Assembly (NCBI GenBank): GCA_002400415.1
Contig: DGQP01000016.1
Location: 124,001-188,000 of the forward strand
Reading direction: 5' to 3'
DNA length: 64,000 nucleotides
DNA from: Chitinophagaceae bacterium UBA4411
GTDB lineage: Bacteria; Bacteroidota; Bacteroidia; Chitinophagales; Chitinophagaceae
Part shown: positions 1-9,601 of the stretch, piece after piece
Position numbering within the stretch: the first letter of the stretch is position 1
Layout: the number at the start of each line of letters is the position of its first letter
Program-made: the position numbers and the translations under genes
Notes under the pieces: generated by a model
What the model was told of the DNA's origin: nothing
The model's database searches: none
The model's input: the letters and a program-made list of their open reading frames with translations, nothing else

Positions 1-410
1 TCAAAAAAATAATATACACAAAAGGAAACTATAACCAGACAACCAAAAGAATAGGTAATGGTGTGAAAGCCGTTCATTCCCTGAAAAAAAAGAATATTCA
101 ACACTGCAATCAGGCCGTAAAAAAAAACGCTTATCTGCATATTTTTTTTTACCCTGCCATTATCCACCATTAAACTTATAAGGACCATATAAAAGCAAAA
201 TTCGAAAACAGTAAAGAAATTATATAAGGCAACATTACTTCTATTATGTGCAGACAGATACGGGCCAATAATTTCTGCGGCAAGTGTTAAGAATAAAAAA
301 GGAGGAAACAGCCTTAAATACATGAATTTTTTTTGTGGCTTTACGCAAAAAAAAAGGCTCACAAAAAGGCTAAGAACAATAATGTAAGCATATAGTGGAA
401 CAAATTTCAT
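1..410 (-). CDS. Membrane protein of unknown function, 3' end cut by window edge
   Basis: Reading the minus strand from the ATG at 408-410 gives an open frame of 136 codons that runs off the start of the window without a stop. The product is strongly hydrophobic, with four or so predicted membrane segments near residues 5-22, 34-50, 63-80 and 93-110 separated by short basic loops such as KPQKK and GRVKKN. I do not recognise the family. The purine-rich AGAGGA directly abuts the start codon, too close to act as a normal ribosome site. It lies downstream of the terminator at 446-473, so it is probably transcribed separately from the gene to its right. Confidence 0.7.
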   Translation of the reverse strand, partial: MKFVPLYAYIIVLSLFVSLFFCVKPQKKFMYLRLFPPFLFLTLAAEIIGPYLSAHNRSNVALYNFFTVFEFCFYMVLISLMVDNGRVKKNMQISVFFYGLIAVLNILFFQGMNGFHTITYSFGCLVIVSFCVYYFF

Positions 411-445
411 TCCTCTAAATAATACAATCCATCATTAATAGAAAA

Positions 446-473
446 ATAAAACCTCCGGATTCGGAGGTTTTAT
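446..473 (-). terminator. Rho-independent terminator
   Basis: A perfect 12 bp stem with a GATT loop (core ACCTCCG / CGGAGGT) ends in TTTTATTTTT when read on the minus strand. It closes the 157-residue gene on its right. Confidence 0.85.
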
Positions 474-496
474 TTAGTGTGTGATTATTCATATGA

Positions 497-970
497 TTAG
501 GCAACGACAATCCCTTCTTCTCCTTTGTCAACTATGGTGATACCAATACCAAATCCATCATCGGTCGTACAAAAAGGAGGGCATATTTTCCCTGCATTAT
601 ATGCTAAGATCGTAGTGTCTTTTCCTTCATTGATATAAACGTCCTTATCAACCAAACCGCGTTCCGTTCTCTTTTCCTTTGTCGCTACCAATACCACTGT
701 CTGTCTTCCTTCATATAAAGGTTGTGGAGCATGTTCACTGTCATAAGCACCGAAGTAGAGCTTAATGCCATCTCCTCCATGATCCTTTACTTTCGCCAGA
801 AACTCTTCCAGTTCCTCCACACTATACCAGACACTCAGTGAATCTTCCTTTCCCAATCGTTTTGAGTTGTGTACCCAGCGTTCCTGTTTGTAATTTCTGA
901 TTACCCTGTTTACATGTTCTGTGTTTACCAATTTACCGGCTTTTACAGATTTTTTTTGAGCCTTTACCAT
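497..970 (-). CDS. Conserved hypothetical protein, 157 aa
   Basis: A soluble, charged protein with no signal peptide or membrane segment. It starts with a lysine-rich stretch (residues 1-13) and has a middle region YSVEELEEFLAKVK (about 49-62) that looks like a helix. The C-terminal third contains CPPFC (about 130-134) followed by a glycine-rich GFGIGI stretch. I recall similar uncharacterised proteins in Chitinophagaceae but cannot name a function. The gene has its own strong terminator and a 500-base gene-free region upstream, so it is probably monocistronic. The two close cysteines could bind metal or form a disulfide, but this is only a guess. Confidence 0.85.
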   Translation of the reverse strand: MVKAQKKSVKAGKLVNTEHVNRVIRNYKQERWVHNSKRLGKEDSLSVWYSVEELEEFLAKVKDHGGDGIKLYFGAYDSEHAPQPLYEGRQTVVLVATKEKRTERGLVDKDVYINEGKDTTILAYNAGKICPPFCTTDDGFGIGITIVDKGEEGIVVA

Positions 971-1509
971 AGCTTTAGTTATTTAGTTGATTTAAAGATT
1001 AAATGACCGGCTAAAGCTATTAAGGGGAAAATTGAACAACGTCGTATAAGTACTACTCAATCAATTAATTACAAATTAAACTTATTTATAACAAGTAGAT
1101 TGACAGATATTTAAGGGGGAGAATGATATAAAAATACCGTGTAAATAATTAAAAATAACCGGTAGAATATTATTTTTTCCCCGGGAAGAATAATAGGCCC
1201 TGAACCGTTAAATAACGGTACCCATTACACAAAACACCAACGTTAATTAGCCTGCTGCAAATTTTTGACTACAACTCCCGGTAAGTTAGGTATGAATAGA
1301 AAGAGACAGCTCTGCAATTCTCAGCTTTGAAAGCATTTCATAAAGCCACAAATTCGGTACATACAAAACCGGGCTGGTTTAACATTATAGCAGTCAACAA
1401 GATGACCGTCACAGACCCTGCAGCTACAGAAGAGACGGAACAAAATTCTGGCAGTCGTACCCCGCTAAGTAGTATTTTTTTAGCCCTGCAAACCACTTAT
1501 CTTTTTCAT
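971..1509. other. Gene-free stretch between divergent genes
   Basis: About 540 AT-rich bases separate the hypothetical gene on the left from comEC on the right. An open frame continues upstream of the chosen comEC start from 1327, but its translation lacks hydrophobic or family-like sequence. I find no tRNA, convincing hairpin or perfect TAnnTTTG with a spaced TTG here. Confidence 0.5.
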
Positions 1510-3603
1510 ATGCCAGCCGCTACAGTCTATTTCTGGAAAAAAGCTCCTTTTCTCCGGCTTTTGCTTGCCCTGATAGCAGGTATTATTTTGCAATGGTATT
1601 GGCAGATTAACCCCTCTATCTACTGGATAATTATTATCACAGGGATTTTTTTGAGTTGTAGTTTCTTCTTTTTCCCGTTTTTCAAACGATATAAGTTCAG
1701 TGCCCTGAATGGCACAGCTGTATTATCTGTCTTCTTTGCTCTCGGTGCATTGCTTGCCTGGCATAAGGACATCAGGCATCATGACCAATGGCTGGGAAAA
1801 GAGTATAAGGCCGGTGATACGGTCATAGTAAGGCTGGATGAACCATTGGTTGAAAAAACAAAATCGCTAAAAGCAATTGCATCTGTTACTTATCTGCTGC
1901 ATCAGAATTCATCCCGGCAGGCAAGCGGTAAGATCATTATCTATTTTAAGAAAGACAGTTCATTACAGCAATTAAGCTATGGTTCGCAAATTATCTTCAA
2001 AAAGCCTTTACAGGAAATCAGAAATTCCGGCAATCCCGGAGGTTTCGATTATAAAAGATATTCTCTCTTTCACGGTGTTACTCACCAGGTTTACCTGAAA
2101 GATGATGAATTTGATATACTGAATTCTAAAAAAGAAAAATGGCTTCCGGCATTTATTTTCCGGGCAAGGGAGCGGGTTATAAATATCCTGCGCACTAATA
2201 TTAAAGAAGATAGAGAACTTGGATTAGCAGAAGCCTTACTGATCGGCTATAAGGATGACCTTGATCAGTCCCTGGTACAATCCTACACCAATACCGGTGT
2301 GGTACATATCATTGCCATTTCAGGTCTGCACCTCGGCCTGATTTATTGGATATTGGTCCAATTGCTAAAACCCCTTCATAAGAGAAAAAAAATCAGCTGG
2401 CTCCGGCCCCTGCTGATCATTACGGGTCTCTGGCTATTCAGTTTGCTGGCTGGTGCGCAGCCTTCCGTGCTTCGCTCAGCTCTTATGTTCACCTGTATTG
2501 TTCTTGGAGAAGGTTATACAAAACGAACTTCCCTGTTCAATACCCTCTCGCTTTCTGCTTTTATTTTACTATGCATCAATCCTTACTGGTTGTGGGATGT
2601 TGGCTTCCAGTTATCCTATACGGCTGTAATAAGCATTGTCATTTTTATGCGGCCAATCTACAACTGGTTTTATTTTAAAAACAGAACCATTGATTTCTTA
2701 TGGAAACTTAATGCAGTAACTCTGGCAGCACAAGTTTTTACTGTGCCTTTCAGTATTTATCATTTTCACCAGTTTCCGAATTACTTTCTCCTGACAAATT
2801 TTGTAGCTGTTCCTTTATCAAGCTTTATTCTGATCGGAGAAATCGTTTTATGTATTATTTCGTTTATTCCGGCTCTTGCACTTTCTGCCGGTAAGATACT
2901 TAGCTGGTTAATAAGGGCCATGAACTCTTATGTAGAAAGAGTTGAAGCAATCCGGCTTTCCCTTTGGGATGGCTTACATATTACCATCCCGCAGGCATGT
3001 TTATTAATTACAGCCGCAGCTGCAATAAGCTACTGGTTAATGGAACAATCAGGCAAAGCACTAAAATGGGGCCTTCTTTCCCTGATTGGCTTCCTGGCAC
3101 TTCGTTCTTTGTCGTTTATTGTATCTGATCAGCAGCAAAAGATCATCGTTTATAATATACCTCAAAAAAGAGCTGTCGATTTTATTAATGGCCGGAAATA
3201 TTTTTTTTGGGGTGACAGCTCGTTATTAGCAGATGATTTTGCCAGAAATTTTCATCTTAAACCATCCCGTATTTTACACAGAATCAAACCCTCCGGCAGT
3301 ATTTCTATTTATAATAGAGAGGAGCCTTTTCTTCAATATCAATCGAAAAAAATATTATTGCTGGATAAGGCTGCTGCCTGGCAGCCAGCAGCAACAAAGC
3401 CAACAGTAGACCTGCTGATCATTTCAAAAAACCCCACTCTTTATATTAACAGGCTGGTCAAAAGTTTTGCTATACGGCAAATTGTTATTGACGGTTCCAA
3501 TTCTTCCCGGAAGGCAGCTCTCTGGAAAAAAGACTGTGACTCGCTGGGTATTCCCTGTCATGATGTTACAACAGAAGGAGCTTTTGTGATGACCCTCCGT
3601 TAA
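1510..3603 (+). CDS. comEC: ComEC/Rec2-family DNA uptake channel protein, probably without active nuclease domain
   Basis: A polytopic inner-membrane protein of about 697 residues. After two N-terminal membrane segments comes a soluble OB-like region (DUF4131 type) and then the Competence core, with the conserved run HIIAISGLHLGL and later AGAQPSVLRSALM and DVGFQLSYTAV. In transformable bacteria ComEC carries single-stranded DNA across the inner membrane. The C-terminal 150 residues should be a metallo-beta-lactamase-like domain but show no HxHxDH motif, which I understand is common in Bacteroidota. I chose the ATG at 1510 because the hydrophobic N-terminus starts right after it; the frame is open to 1327 but that extension looks non-coding. 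purH follows after 51 bases with its own promoter. Confidence 0.9.
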   Translation: MPAATVYFWKKAPFLRLLLALIAGIILQWYWQINPSIYWIIIITGIFLSCSFFFFPFFKRYKFSALNGTAVLSVFFALGALLAWHKDIRHHDQWLGKEYKAGDTVIVRLDEPLVEKTKSLKAIASVTYLLHQNSSRQASGKIIIYFKKDSSLQQLSYGSQIIFKKPLQEIRNSGNPGGFDYKRYSLFHGVTHQVYLKDDEFDILNSKKEKWLPAFIFRARERVINILRTNIKEDRELGLAEALLIGYKDDLDQSLVQSYTNTGVVHIIAISGLHLGLIYWILVQLLKPLHKRKKISWLRPLLIITGLWLFSLLAGAQPSVLRSALMFTCIVLGEGYTKRTSLFNTLSLSAFILLCINPYWLWDVGFQLSYTAVISIVIFMRPIYNWFYFKNRTIDFLWKLNAVTLAAQVFTVPFSIYHFHQFPNYFLLTNFVAVPLSSFILIGEIVLCIISFIPALALSAGKILSWLIRAMNSYVERVEAIRLSLWDGLHITIPQACLLITAAAAISYWLMEQSGKALKWGLLSLIGFLALRSLSFIVSDQQQKIIVYNIPQKRAVDFINGRKYFFWGDSSLLADDFARNFHLKPSRILHRIKPSGSISIYNREEPFLQYQSKKILLLDKAAAWQPAATKPTVDLLIISKNPTLYINRLVKSFAIRQIVIDGSNSSRKAALWKKDCDSLGIPCHDVTTEGAFVMTLR

Positions 3604-3613
3604 CTTACCTTTG
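3584..3613 (+). promoter_or_regulatory. Bacteroidota-type promoter for purH
   Basis: TTG at 3584-3586, a 19-base spacer and TACCTTTG at 3606-3613 match the -33/-7 consensus of the phylum. The -33 lies inside the 3' end of comEC, so purH can be expressed independently, with a leader of about 35 bases. Confidence 0.65.
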
Positions 3614-3654
3614 CGGCTCCCTGGCGACCCGCCTGCCTTTCAACTCAAAATTTT

Positions 3655-5160
3655 ATGACTAAAAAGATTCAATCGGCTCTTATTTCCGTTTTTTACAAAG
3701 ACGGACTGGAAACCATTATCAAAAAATTATCTGAACTCGGTATCACTATTTATTCTACGGGAGGTACCCAAACTTTTATAGAAGGCCTGGGGATAAGAGT
3801 GATGCCGGTTGAAGCCCTGACCAGCTATCCCTCTATCCTCGGAGGCAGGGTGAAAACATTACATCCCTCTGTCTTTGGCGGTATTCTTGGTAAAAGAGAT
3901 GATCAGGTACATGTACAGGAAATGAAACAGTATAATATCCCGGAGATTGACCTGGTGATCGTCGATCTTTATCCCTTTGAAGAAACGGTGGCCTCCACTA
4001 CCGATGAAAAAGCTATCATTGAAAAAATCGATATCGGGGGGCCTTCTATGATTCGTGCTGCTGCCAAGAATTTTAAAGATGTTACTGTTATAGCCAGGAA
4101 GGCAGATTATGAAGAATTTTCGAACCTGCTGACTGCTCAATCGGGAGAAACCTCTCTTGAGCAAAGAAGAACATTCGCTATCAAAGCATTTGATGTCTGT
4201 ACAGCATACGATACCGCTATTTCCAACTATTTCCACCAGACCACAATAGAAACTCCTTTCAACAAACCTCAAAAAACAATGAGGTACGGGGAAAACCCGC
4301 ATCAGTCAGGAGTTTTTTATGGCAACCTGGATGAGCTATTCGACCAGCTAAATGGAAAAGAGCTCTCGTATAATAACCTGGCAGATGTGGATGCTGCTGT
4401 TCAACTCATCAAAGAGTTTTCGGATACTACTTTTGCCATCATCAAACACACCAATGTTTGCGGTATTGCGCAAAGGGCTTCTGTAAAAGATAGCTGGGAT
4501 GCTGCACTGGCAGGAGATCCAACAAGCGCATTTGGAGGCGTATTGGTTTGCAACAGAACCATTGACAAAGCAACAGCCGATGCAATAAATGAAATCTTCT
4601 TTGAAGTATTGATTGCACCAGCCTATGACGATGAGGCAGTGGCAGTGCTGAAGTCCAAGAAAAACAGGATTCTCTTACTGTTAAAGACACAACCCTCCGG
4701 AAAAATGCAGTATAAATCAGTACTGAACGGAGTTCTGGCGCAAGGCATCGATGAAGGTAATTTCAGCGAATGGACCGGTACAGTGAAAAGAACGGTGACA
4801 GAAGCCGAGAAACAAGATCTTGTTTTCGCCAACCTGGTTTGCAAGCATTTAAAGTCAAATGCAATTGCTCTTGTTAAAAACAAACAGTTAGTCGGCAAAG
4901 GGTGCGGACAAACAAGCCGTATTGATTCCCTTACACAAGCTATCGAAAAAGCCAGGCAGTTTAAATTTGATTTGCATGGGGCTGTAATGGCCAGTGATGC
5001 TTTTTTCCCATTTGATGATTGTGTAAGACTCGGACATGAGGCAGGTATTACCTGTTTTATCCAGCCTGGTGGATCGATAAGAGATAACGATTCTATTGAA
5101 TATTGTAAAAACCATAACCTGGCCATGATTATTACAGGTATGCGTCATTTTAAACATTAA
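3655..5160 (+). CDS. purH: Bifunctional AICAR transformylase / IMP cyclohydrolase
   Basis: Catalyses the last two steps of IMP synthesis: formyl transfer from 10-formyltetrahydrofolate to AICAR, then ring closure to IMP, in the cytoplasm. The N-terminal cyclohydrolase (MGS-like) domain shows STGGT, GGRVKTLHPSVFGGIL and DLYPFEETV (residues about 35-110). The C-terminal transformylase domain has the lysine-histidine pair in IIKHTNVCG (about 262-270), RYGENPHQ, and the late signatures KSNAI, GQTSR and ASDAFFPFDD. At 501 residues it is full length. The following EamA gene starts inside the purH stop codon, so the two are probably co-transcribed. Confidence 0.97.
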   Translation: MTKKIQSALISVFYKDGLETIIKKLSELGITIYSTGGTQTFIEGLGIRVMPVEALTSYPSILGGRVKTLHPSVFGGILGKRDDQVHVQEMKQYNIPEIDLVIVDLYPFEETVASTTDEKAIIEKIDIGGPSMIRAAAKNFKDVTVIARKADYEEFSNLLTAQSGETSLEQRRTFAIKAFDVCTAYDTAISNYFHQTTIETPFNKPQKTMRYGENPHQSGVFYGNLDELFDQLNGKELSYNNLADVDAAVQLIKEFSDTTFAIIKHTNVCGIAQRASVKDSWDAALAGDPTSAFGGVLVCNRTIDKATADAINEIFFEVLIAPAYDDEAVAVLKSKKNRILLLLKTQPSGKMQYKSVLNGVLAQGIDEGNFSEWTGTVKRTVTEAEKQDLVFANLVCKHLKSNAIALVKNKQLVGKGCGQTSRIDSLTQAIEKARQFKFDLHGAVMASDAFFPFDDCVRLGHEAGITCFIQPGGSIRDNDSIEYCKNHNLAMIITGMRHFKH

Positions 5161-6176
5161 TGAACATATTTGATTTTCATAAAACCATTGTTCAATCCTC
5201 TGCTGATTCTTTAAAGAAACTATCAGTCTTTAATCCCCTGACCATCCGGAAAAAAGGCACCAGAAGTAAAGCCATCTTTGCACTGGCGCTGGTCTGTTTC
5301 TTTTGGGGTACCACCTGGATCGCTTCCAAAGAGGGGGTAAAGCATATACCTGACGGGTTACAGCTGGCAGCAATCCGCCAGTTTCTCGGAGGGGCGTGCT
5401 ATGTTTGTTTCTTCCTGATCAAAGGAGCAGCCTTGCCCAAAGGGAAAGAATGGGCCCCTATACTGGTATTAAGTTTTTTAAATTTCATGATCAGCAACGG
5501 CCTCAGCACACTCGCATTACAATATAAGATCACTGCCGGTTTGGGTGCTATCATCGGAGCCATTTTCCCCTTATGGATCGTTGTTATAGGTCTATTTGTT
5601 TCCAAAGAAAAAATTCCTGTTAAGGCGATCCTGGGATTATTACTGGGTTTCGGCGGTGTTTGCATCATTTTCAGTAACCATATGCATGATTTCCTGGATT
5701 CTTCGTTTCGCTTGGGAATTATATTGTCGGTTATTGCCACCTGGACCTGGGCATTTGCCACTTTGTATACAAAGAAACAAGCCTTGAATTTTAACCCTTA
5801 TTTCAGCTTAGGATTGCAGATGATCATCAGTGCAGTTGTATTGTATTCTTTTTCATCAGCTACTGGTAAAGCAGTGGCTCTGATAGTTATTCCCTGGCAA
5901 TCATGGGCGGCTATAGCCTATCTCGTGATCTTTGGATCATTAGTTGCTTTTATTGCCTATTTGTATGCCCTGCAACATCTGCCTACTGAGCAGACTTCAA
6001 TTTATGCCTATATCAACCCGATGGTGGCTGTTTTACTCGGAGCCCTGTTATTCGGAGAAAATCTCACGGTCTTTATTGTAGCCGGAGGATTAGTAACCTT
6101 GCTGGGAGTATATTTTGTCAACAAAGCCTTTAAAGCCCTTCCGGCAGCAGAGCAGCCGGAAGCTGAGGGTGTTTAA
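5160..6176 (+). CDS. EamA-family (drug/metabolite transporter superfamily) permease
   Basis: An inner-membrane transporter of 338 residues with ten predicted membrane segments arranged as two EamA repeats (about 38-170 and 188-325). It starts after a short polar N-terminus; FFWGTTWIA opens the first repeat and a glycine-rich segment typical of the family, LLGFGGVCIIF, ends it. Family members export metabolites, amino acids or drugs; the substrate cannot be read from sequence. The ATG overlaps the purH stop by one base, which implies translational coupling, although no functional link to purines is known to me. The gene converges on the deacetylase gene with a 4-base overlap of the 3' ends. 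Confidence 0.9.
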   Translation: MNIFDFHKTIVQSSADSLKKLSVFNPLTIRKKGTRSKAIFALALVCFFWGTTWIASKEGVKHIPDGLQLAAIRQFLGGACYVCFFLIKGAALPKGKEWAPILVLSFLNFMISNGLSTLALQYKITAGLGAIIGAIFPLWIVVIGLFVSKEKIPVKAILGLLLGFGGVCIIFSNHMHDFLDSSFRLGIILSVIATWTWAFATLYTKKQALNFNPYFSLGLQMIISAVVLYSFSSATGKAVALIVIPWQSWAAIAYLVIFGSLVAFIAYLYALQHLPTEQTSIYAYINPMVAVLLGALLFGENLTVFIVAGGLVTLLGVYFVNKAFKALPAAEQPEAEGV

Positions 6177-7474
6177 GTACTTATTTCGCTGATAAATTGG
6201 CTGTAGGCTTCTCTCCAGCCTTTGAATAAATCATCGGTTCCAAGGAAAGTATTATGCCAGAGTGTGATTAATAATCCATCTACTTCTTTAACAGCTTTAT
6301 AATACTGTCGCATTTCTACCAGCGCCTGATTTGCCGAATACTTTTGTTCAAAAAATGAGTTGGCATCCATATAGCAGAAGGGATATAGCAGCAGCCCTGT
6401 TTTTTCTTCCCTTTCCAGGTCGTACCAGTAAAAAGGGGAGGCCACGGATGCCCGGAATCCGTTGATGCTTCCATAGCCCATAGAAAAATCTTCTTTGATA
6501 CCGGCTTCAACCAGGTAACGAAATGTCTGGGGCAATGTCAGTCTTATAAAATGCTGCCTGGATGAAATGATCTTAATACCAGTTATGTCTTCCAATACGG
6601 TCATTTCCTTTTTGATCAGTTCCGGCTTATCACCGCTCTGCCAGGAAGGATGAATCCCAATATTATACTTGCCGGCATGCTGCCTGGCAATTGCTTTAAA
6701 AGCAGTTTTTCCGGGCAAAATATTCCTGTCATATTTTCCGGTTTGCTGAGCTACCAGGAAAAAATACCGCGGGTGCAACTGGTAGTGTTCGTGTAAAGTG
6801 TCCATCCATCCATAAGAATCATAAGGATCCTGCAATTTTCCTCTCAGTACTTTTTTTCGTTCGGCTATTTTAGTCCGGTTTCCGTTAAGCATAGCTTTAG
6901 CTACAGCACCGGCAGTTCTGAACCAGCCTTTATATTTATAGGAATACGCTTCATCTATATCATAGGTTGGTAAAAAGGAAAAGCTATGCTCACAGATAGT
7001 CAAAGAAGGGAATATTTCCTTTAATGAGTTTTTAAATATAAGAAGCCACCTGTTCACCAACGGAACAGCCAGGAAATTTTCCCTGAATGCCAGAGAATTC
7101 TCGTGTGCATAGCGGCCATACATATCTTTCTGATGGGGCAGGTATTCTTCGTAACGGCTGAGCAGGTAAAAAGTAGCCGCAAAAATGTCAAAAGAAAAAT
7201 CACCCTCCGTCTTAAAAATTGCCTTTTCGCCATACGACTCGAAGACTGTAATGACCTGAGCATTGATACCTTTCTCTGTTAATAATGGAAATGGCTTTAT
7301 CCGGTATTCACTTACTGAAATGGTTTCATTGCTGTAATTGATCTTTGGCCCCCCGAAGTCTTTAAATAGTGTATTGCTTTCTGTTAAGACAAAAGGCTCC
7401 CCGGTAATTTCGATACCGATGAAGTCCATGATATAACGAATCCTGTTAGTGATATGGGGAGTGTAAACCAGCAA
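6173..7474 (-). CDS. Polysaccharide deacetylase family protein (DUF7033 type)
   Basis: A 433-residue protein that matches the Bacteroidota group in which an N-terminal DUF7033 region (start LVYTPHITNRIRYIMDFI) precedes a degenerate NodB-like deacetylase fold. The fold is suggested by LPTYDIDEAYSYK (about 168-180), which replaces the usual TFDDG, by IGIHPSWQSG (about 262-271) and by ITLWHNTFLGTDD near the C-terminus. The aspartate and histidine positions suggest a metal-dependent carbohydrate deacetylase, possibly acting on surface polysaccharide. No signal peptide is visible. The start codon is TTG, two bases after the stop of the upstream methyltransferase, so it is the last gene of a probable four-gene operon. 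Confidence 0.8.
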   Translation of the reverse strand: MLVYTPHITNRIRYIMDFIGIEITGEPFVLTESNTLFKDFGGPKINYSNETISVSEYRIKPFPLLTEKGINAQVITVFESYGEKAIFKTEGDFSFDIFAATFYLLSRYEEYLPHQKDMYGRYAHENSLAFRENFLAVPLVNRWLLIFKNSLKEIFPSLTICEHSFSFLPTYDIDEAYSYKYKGWFRTAGAVAKAMLNGNRTKIAERKKVLRGKLQDPYDSYGWMDTLHEHYQLHPRYFFLVAQQTGKYDRNILPGKTAFKAIARQHAGKYNIGIHPSWQSGDKPELIKKEMTVLEDITGIKIISSRQHFIRLTLPQTFRYLVEAGIKEDFSMGYGSINGFRASVASPFYWYDLEREEKTGLLLYPFCYMDANSFFEQKYSANQALVEMRQYYKAVKEVDGLLITLWHNTFLGTDDLFKGWREAYSQFISEIST

Positions 7475-7476
7475 GT

Positions 7477-8175
7477 TTATATTTTTGTCAACATATAGTA
7501 ATCTGTATCCGGTGAGGTCAATTCTCTTTCTATACTGAATAAAGCAGGTATAAGTTTCACAATATCCTTTTTCTCCGGGATTGGGTATGGATGTTCTTCC
7601 CTGTTGGTAAAATAAACAAAATGCTGTGTAATCCCTTTCCTGACCCTGTTATTCACCTGCGAGCTGAGCCGCTTCTTCACATGCGGCAAAGAAACGATGA
7701 GTTTAGCACAAGGTGTTGTCAATTGAAAAATCTGTTCCAGGAATTTTCTCCGCTGGAAAGGCCTGATATGTTCAAGCACGTCCAGCAATAACAATTGCTT
7801 AAACACTCCTCCGGGGTTTTCGCCGTTCAGCATGTCCATACAATAAAACCGCCCCTTATATCCATATTTATTAAATAATTTTTTTGCTATGCTGATAAAT
7901 ATATCACTGGTATCTGTTCCTGTTACACTGAAACCCTCTTTGGCTAACAAGAAAGCCTGGCGTCCAAAACCACAACCAATATCCAGGACCGGCTCCTCTT
8001 TCGTAAAAAATTCTGTAATCAATTTTTGTTGCTGCGCCACCCGCACTTTCATTTCCTGGTACACCCGGCCTTTGTGGGCATAATCAGTTGTCCAAACAGC
8101 CGGTTCCGGGCATTCGAGTATACTTTGTTCAAACTGCTTGCCGAAACGATTATAATAGCTAACCTGGTTATTCAT
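7477..8175 (-). CDS. Class I SAM-dependent methyltransferase
   Basis: About 232 residues with a Rossmann-type methyltransferase domain. Motif I is LDIGCGFGRQAFLLA (about 71-85), followed by TGTDTSD at the end of strand 2 and LLLLDVLEHIRPF as motif IV. The C-terminal part is basic and probably binds the acceptor, which cannot be identified. I chose the ATG at 8175 over a TTG four codons upstream because the homologous region starts at MNNQVSYYNRFG. It lies between the LUD protein and the polysaccharide deacetylase, with very short gaps on both sides, so all three are likely co-transcribed. A role in modifying a lipid or sugar is inference from the deacetylase neighbour only. Confidence 0.85.
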   Translation of the reverse strand: MNNQVSYYNRFGKQFEQSILECPEPAVWTTDYAHKGRVYQEMKVRVAQQQKLITEFFTKEEPVLDIGCGFGRQAFLLAKEGFSVTGTDTSDIFISIAKKLFNKYGYKGRFYCMDMLNGENPGGVFKQLLLLDVLEHIRPFQRRKFLEQIFQLTTPCAKLIVSLPHVKKRLSSQVNNRVRKGITQHFVYFTNREEHPYPIPEKKDIVKLIPALFSIERELTSPDTDYYMLTKI

Positions 8176-8192
8176 GATCGGTTGCAACTATA

Positions 8193-9572
8193 TCACTTGC
8201 TGCCCATTTTTTCTTTCCATTGCTGATTGAAGGATTTTTGCGGGAAATCCAGTTTACCCCTGTGTGAGGTCCATGAACCGGCTACTTTATTAATGAGTCT
8301 TGTTTTCATATTCCCATTAGCCATATTCATCCAGCTCCTGCGAAGCATCGCTATCCTCCATACTTTCCAGATCATTTTTTCAGCAAAAGGTGCATAGCCC
8401 TCCTGCGCTGCTTCATGACGATTATCGAGCAATAATTCATGGAGATTAATTTTCACTGCACAAACCTCTGTACAGTTACCACAAAGAGAAGAAGCATGAC
8501 TGAGATGTTTCCATTCTTCCATGCCCCTGAGATGCGGAGTGATAACTGAGCCTATTGGCCCGCTGTAAGTGGCTCCATAAGCATGACCACCAATATTCTT
8601 ATACACCGGGCAGGCATTCAGGCAGGCGCCGCACCGGATGCAGTAGAGGCTTTCCCGTTGTTTTTCATTGGCAAGTATATTGGTCCGGCCGTTATCCAGT
8701 AATATCACATACATTTCTTCCGGGCCGTCTTTTTCATTTTCCTGCCTTGGCCCGGTCACAATTGTATTATAAACGGTTACATTTTGCCCTGTTCCAAATG
8801 TAGAAAGCAAAGGCCAGAATAGGGCCAGGTCATGCATGGAAGGAATCACTTTCTCTATCCCTGCAATCACAATATGTGTTTTAGGAAAGGCACAACTTAA
8901 CCTTGCATTGCCTTCATTCTCAGTTACAGCAATACCACCAATATCTGAAATGATAAAATTGGCCCCTGTTACACCAATATCCGCCTGCACATATTTATCC
9001 CTTAATATTTTTCGGGCAGTCAGTGTTAATTGCTGTGGGGTTGCTTTTGGATCTGTTCCCAGTTTTTCTGCAAAAAGCCTTGCCACATCTTCCTTACTTT
9101 TATGCATAGCTGGTGTTACAATATGATAGGGCGGTTCACCATCTAATTGCTGAATATATTCTCCAAGGTCGGTCTCCACACTTTCAATACCAATCTTTTC
9201 CAAAAAATCGTTGAGATGAATTTCTTCTGTGACCATACTCTTGCTCTTCACTAATGTTTTACAGCCCTTTGCTTCACATATTTTCTGAATAGCATCGAGC
9301 GCCTGTTGTGCATCTTCCGCCCATATTACTTTAGCTCCTCTTCTGGTGATGGTCAGTTCAAAATCTTCCAGCTGTTTATCTAAAGCCTCTATAGCCCGCC
9401 ATTTTATATTCTTAGCTCTTTCTCTGGCCAGCTGTACATCTGTAAATTGTTCTTTGCCCTGCGGTACTACTGCATTGTATTTGCCTATATTAAAATTGAT
9501 CTTGCGCCGGTGTTCCTTGTCGGCAGCTTTAATAGTGCTCTTTGCAATAAAATTGGCGGCTGTTTCTTTCAC
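8193..9572 (-). CDS. lutB: LutB/LldF-type LUD-domain iron-sulfur protein
   Basis: A 459-residue cytoplasmic protein. Residues about 60-300 form the LUD domain (WAEDAQQALDAI, KSKSMVTEEIHLN, ITVTENEGN-like IGGIAVTENEGNARL), and residues about 310-380 hold two 4Fe-4S binding clusters, CIRCGACLNACPVY and CGNCTEVCAVKI. In Bacillus the LutABC complex oxidises L-lactate; LutB is the ferredoxin-like subunit. Here lutA and lutC are not adjacent, so the name reflects family membership and not a proven lactate role. The start is GTG, 29 bases after the DUF3109 gene. The C-terminal 70 residues after the second cluster include tryptophan-rich WKVWRIAMLRRSW. Confidence 0.88.
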   Translation of the reverse strand: MKETAANFIAKSTIKAADKEHRRKINFNIGKYNAVVPQGKEQFTDVQLARERAKNIKWRAIEALDKQLEDFELTITRRGAKVIWAEDAQQALDAIQKICEAKGCKTLVKSKSMVTEEIHLNDFLEKIGIESVETDLGEYIQQLDGEPPYHIVTPAMHKSKEDVARLFAEKLGTDPKATPQQLTLTARKILRDKYVQADIGVTGANFIISDIGGIAVTENEGNARLSCAFPKTHIVIAGIEKVIPSMHDLALFWPLLSTFGTGQNVTVYNTIVTGPRQENEKDGPEEMYVILLDNGRTNILANEKQRESLYCIRCGACLNACPVYKNIGGHAYGATYSGPIGSVITPHLRGMEEWKHLSHASSLCGNCTEVCAVKINLHELLLDNRHEAAQEGYAPFAEKMIWKVWRIAMLRRSWMNMANGNMKTRLINKVAGSWTSHRGKLDFPQKSFNQQWKEKMGSK

Positions 9573-9601
9573 AACAACTGGATTAAATAATTAATAACTG
9601 C

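Noticed and set aside
1327..1509. Upstream extension of comEC
   Set aside because: The added 61 residues are not hydrophobic or family-like; the ATG at 1510 is followed at once by the expected N-terminus.
4442..5157. Overlapping minus-strand frames within purH
   Set aside because: They are shadows of a well supported plus-strand gene, with no family features.
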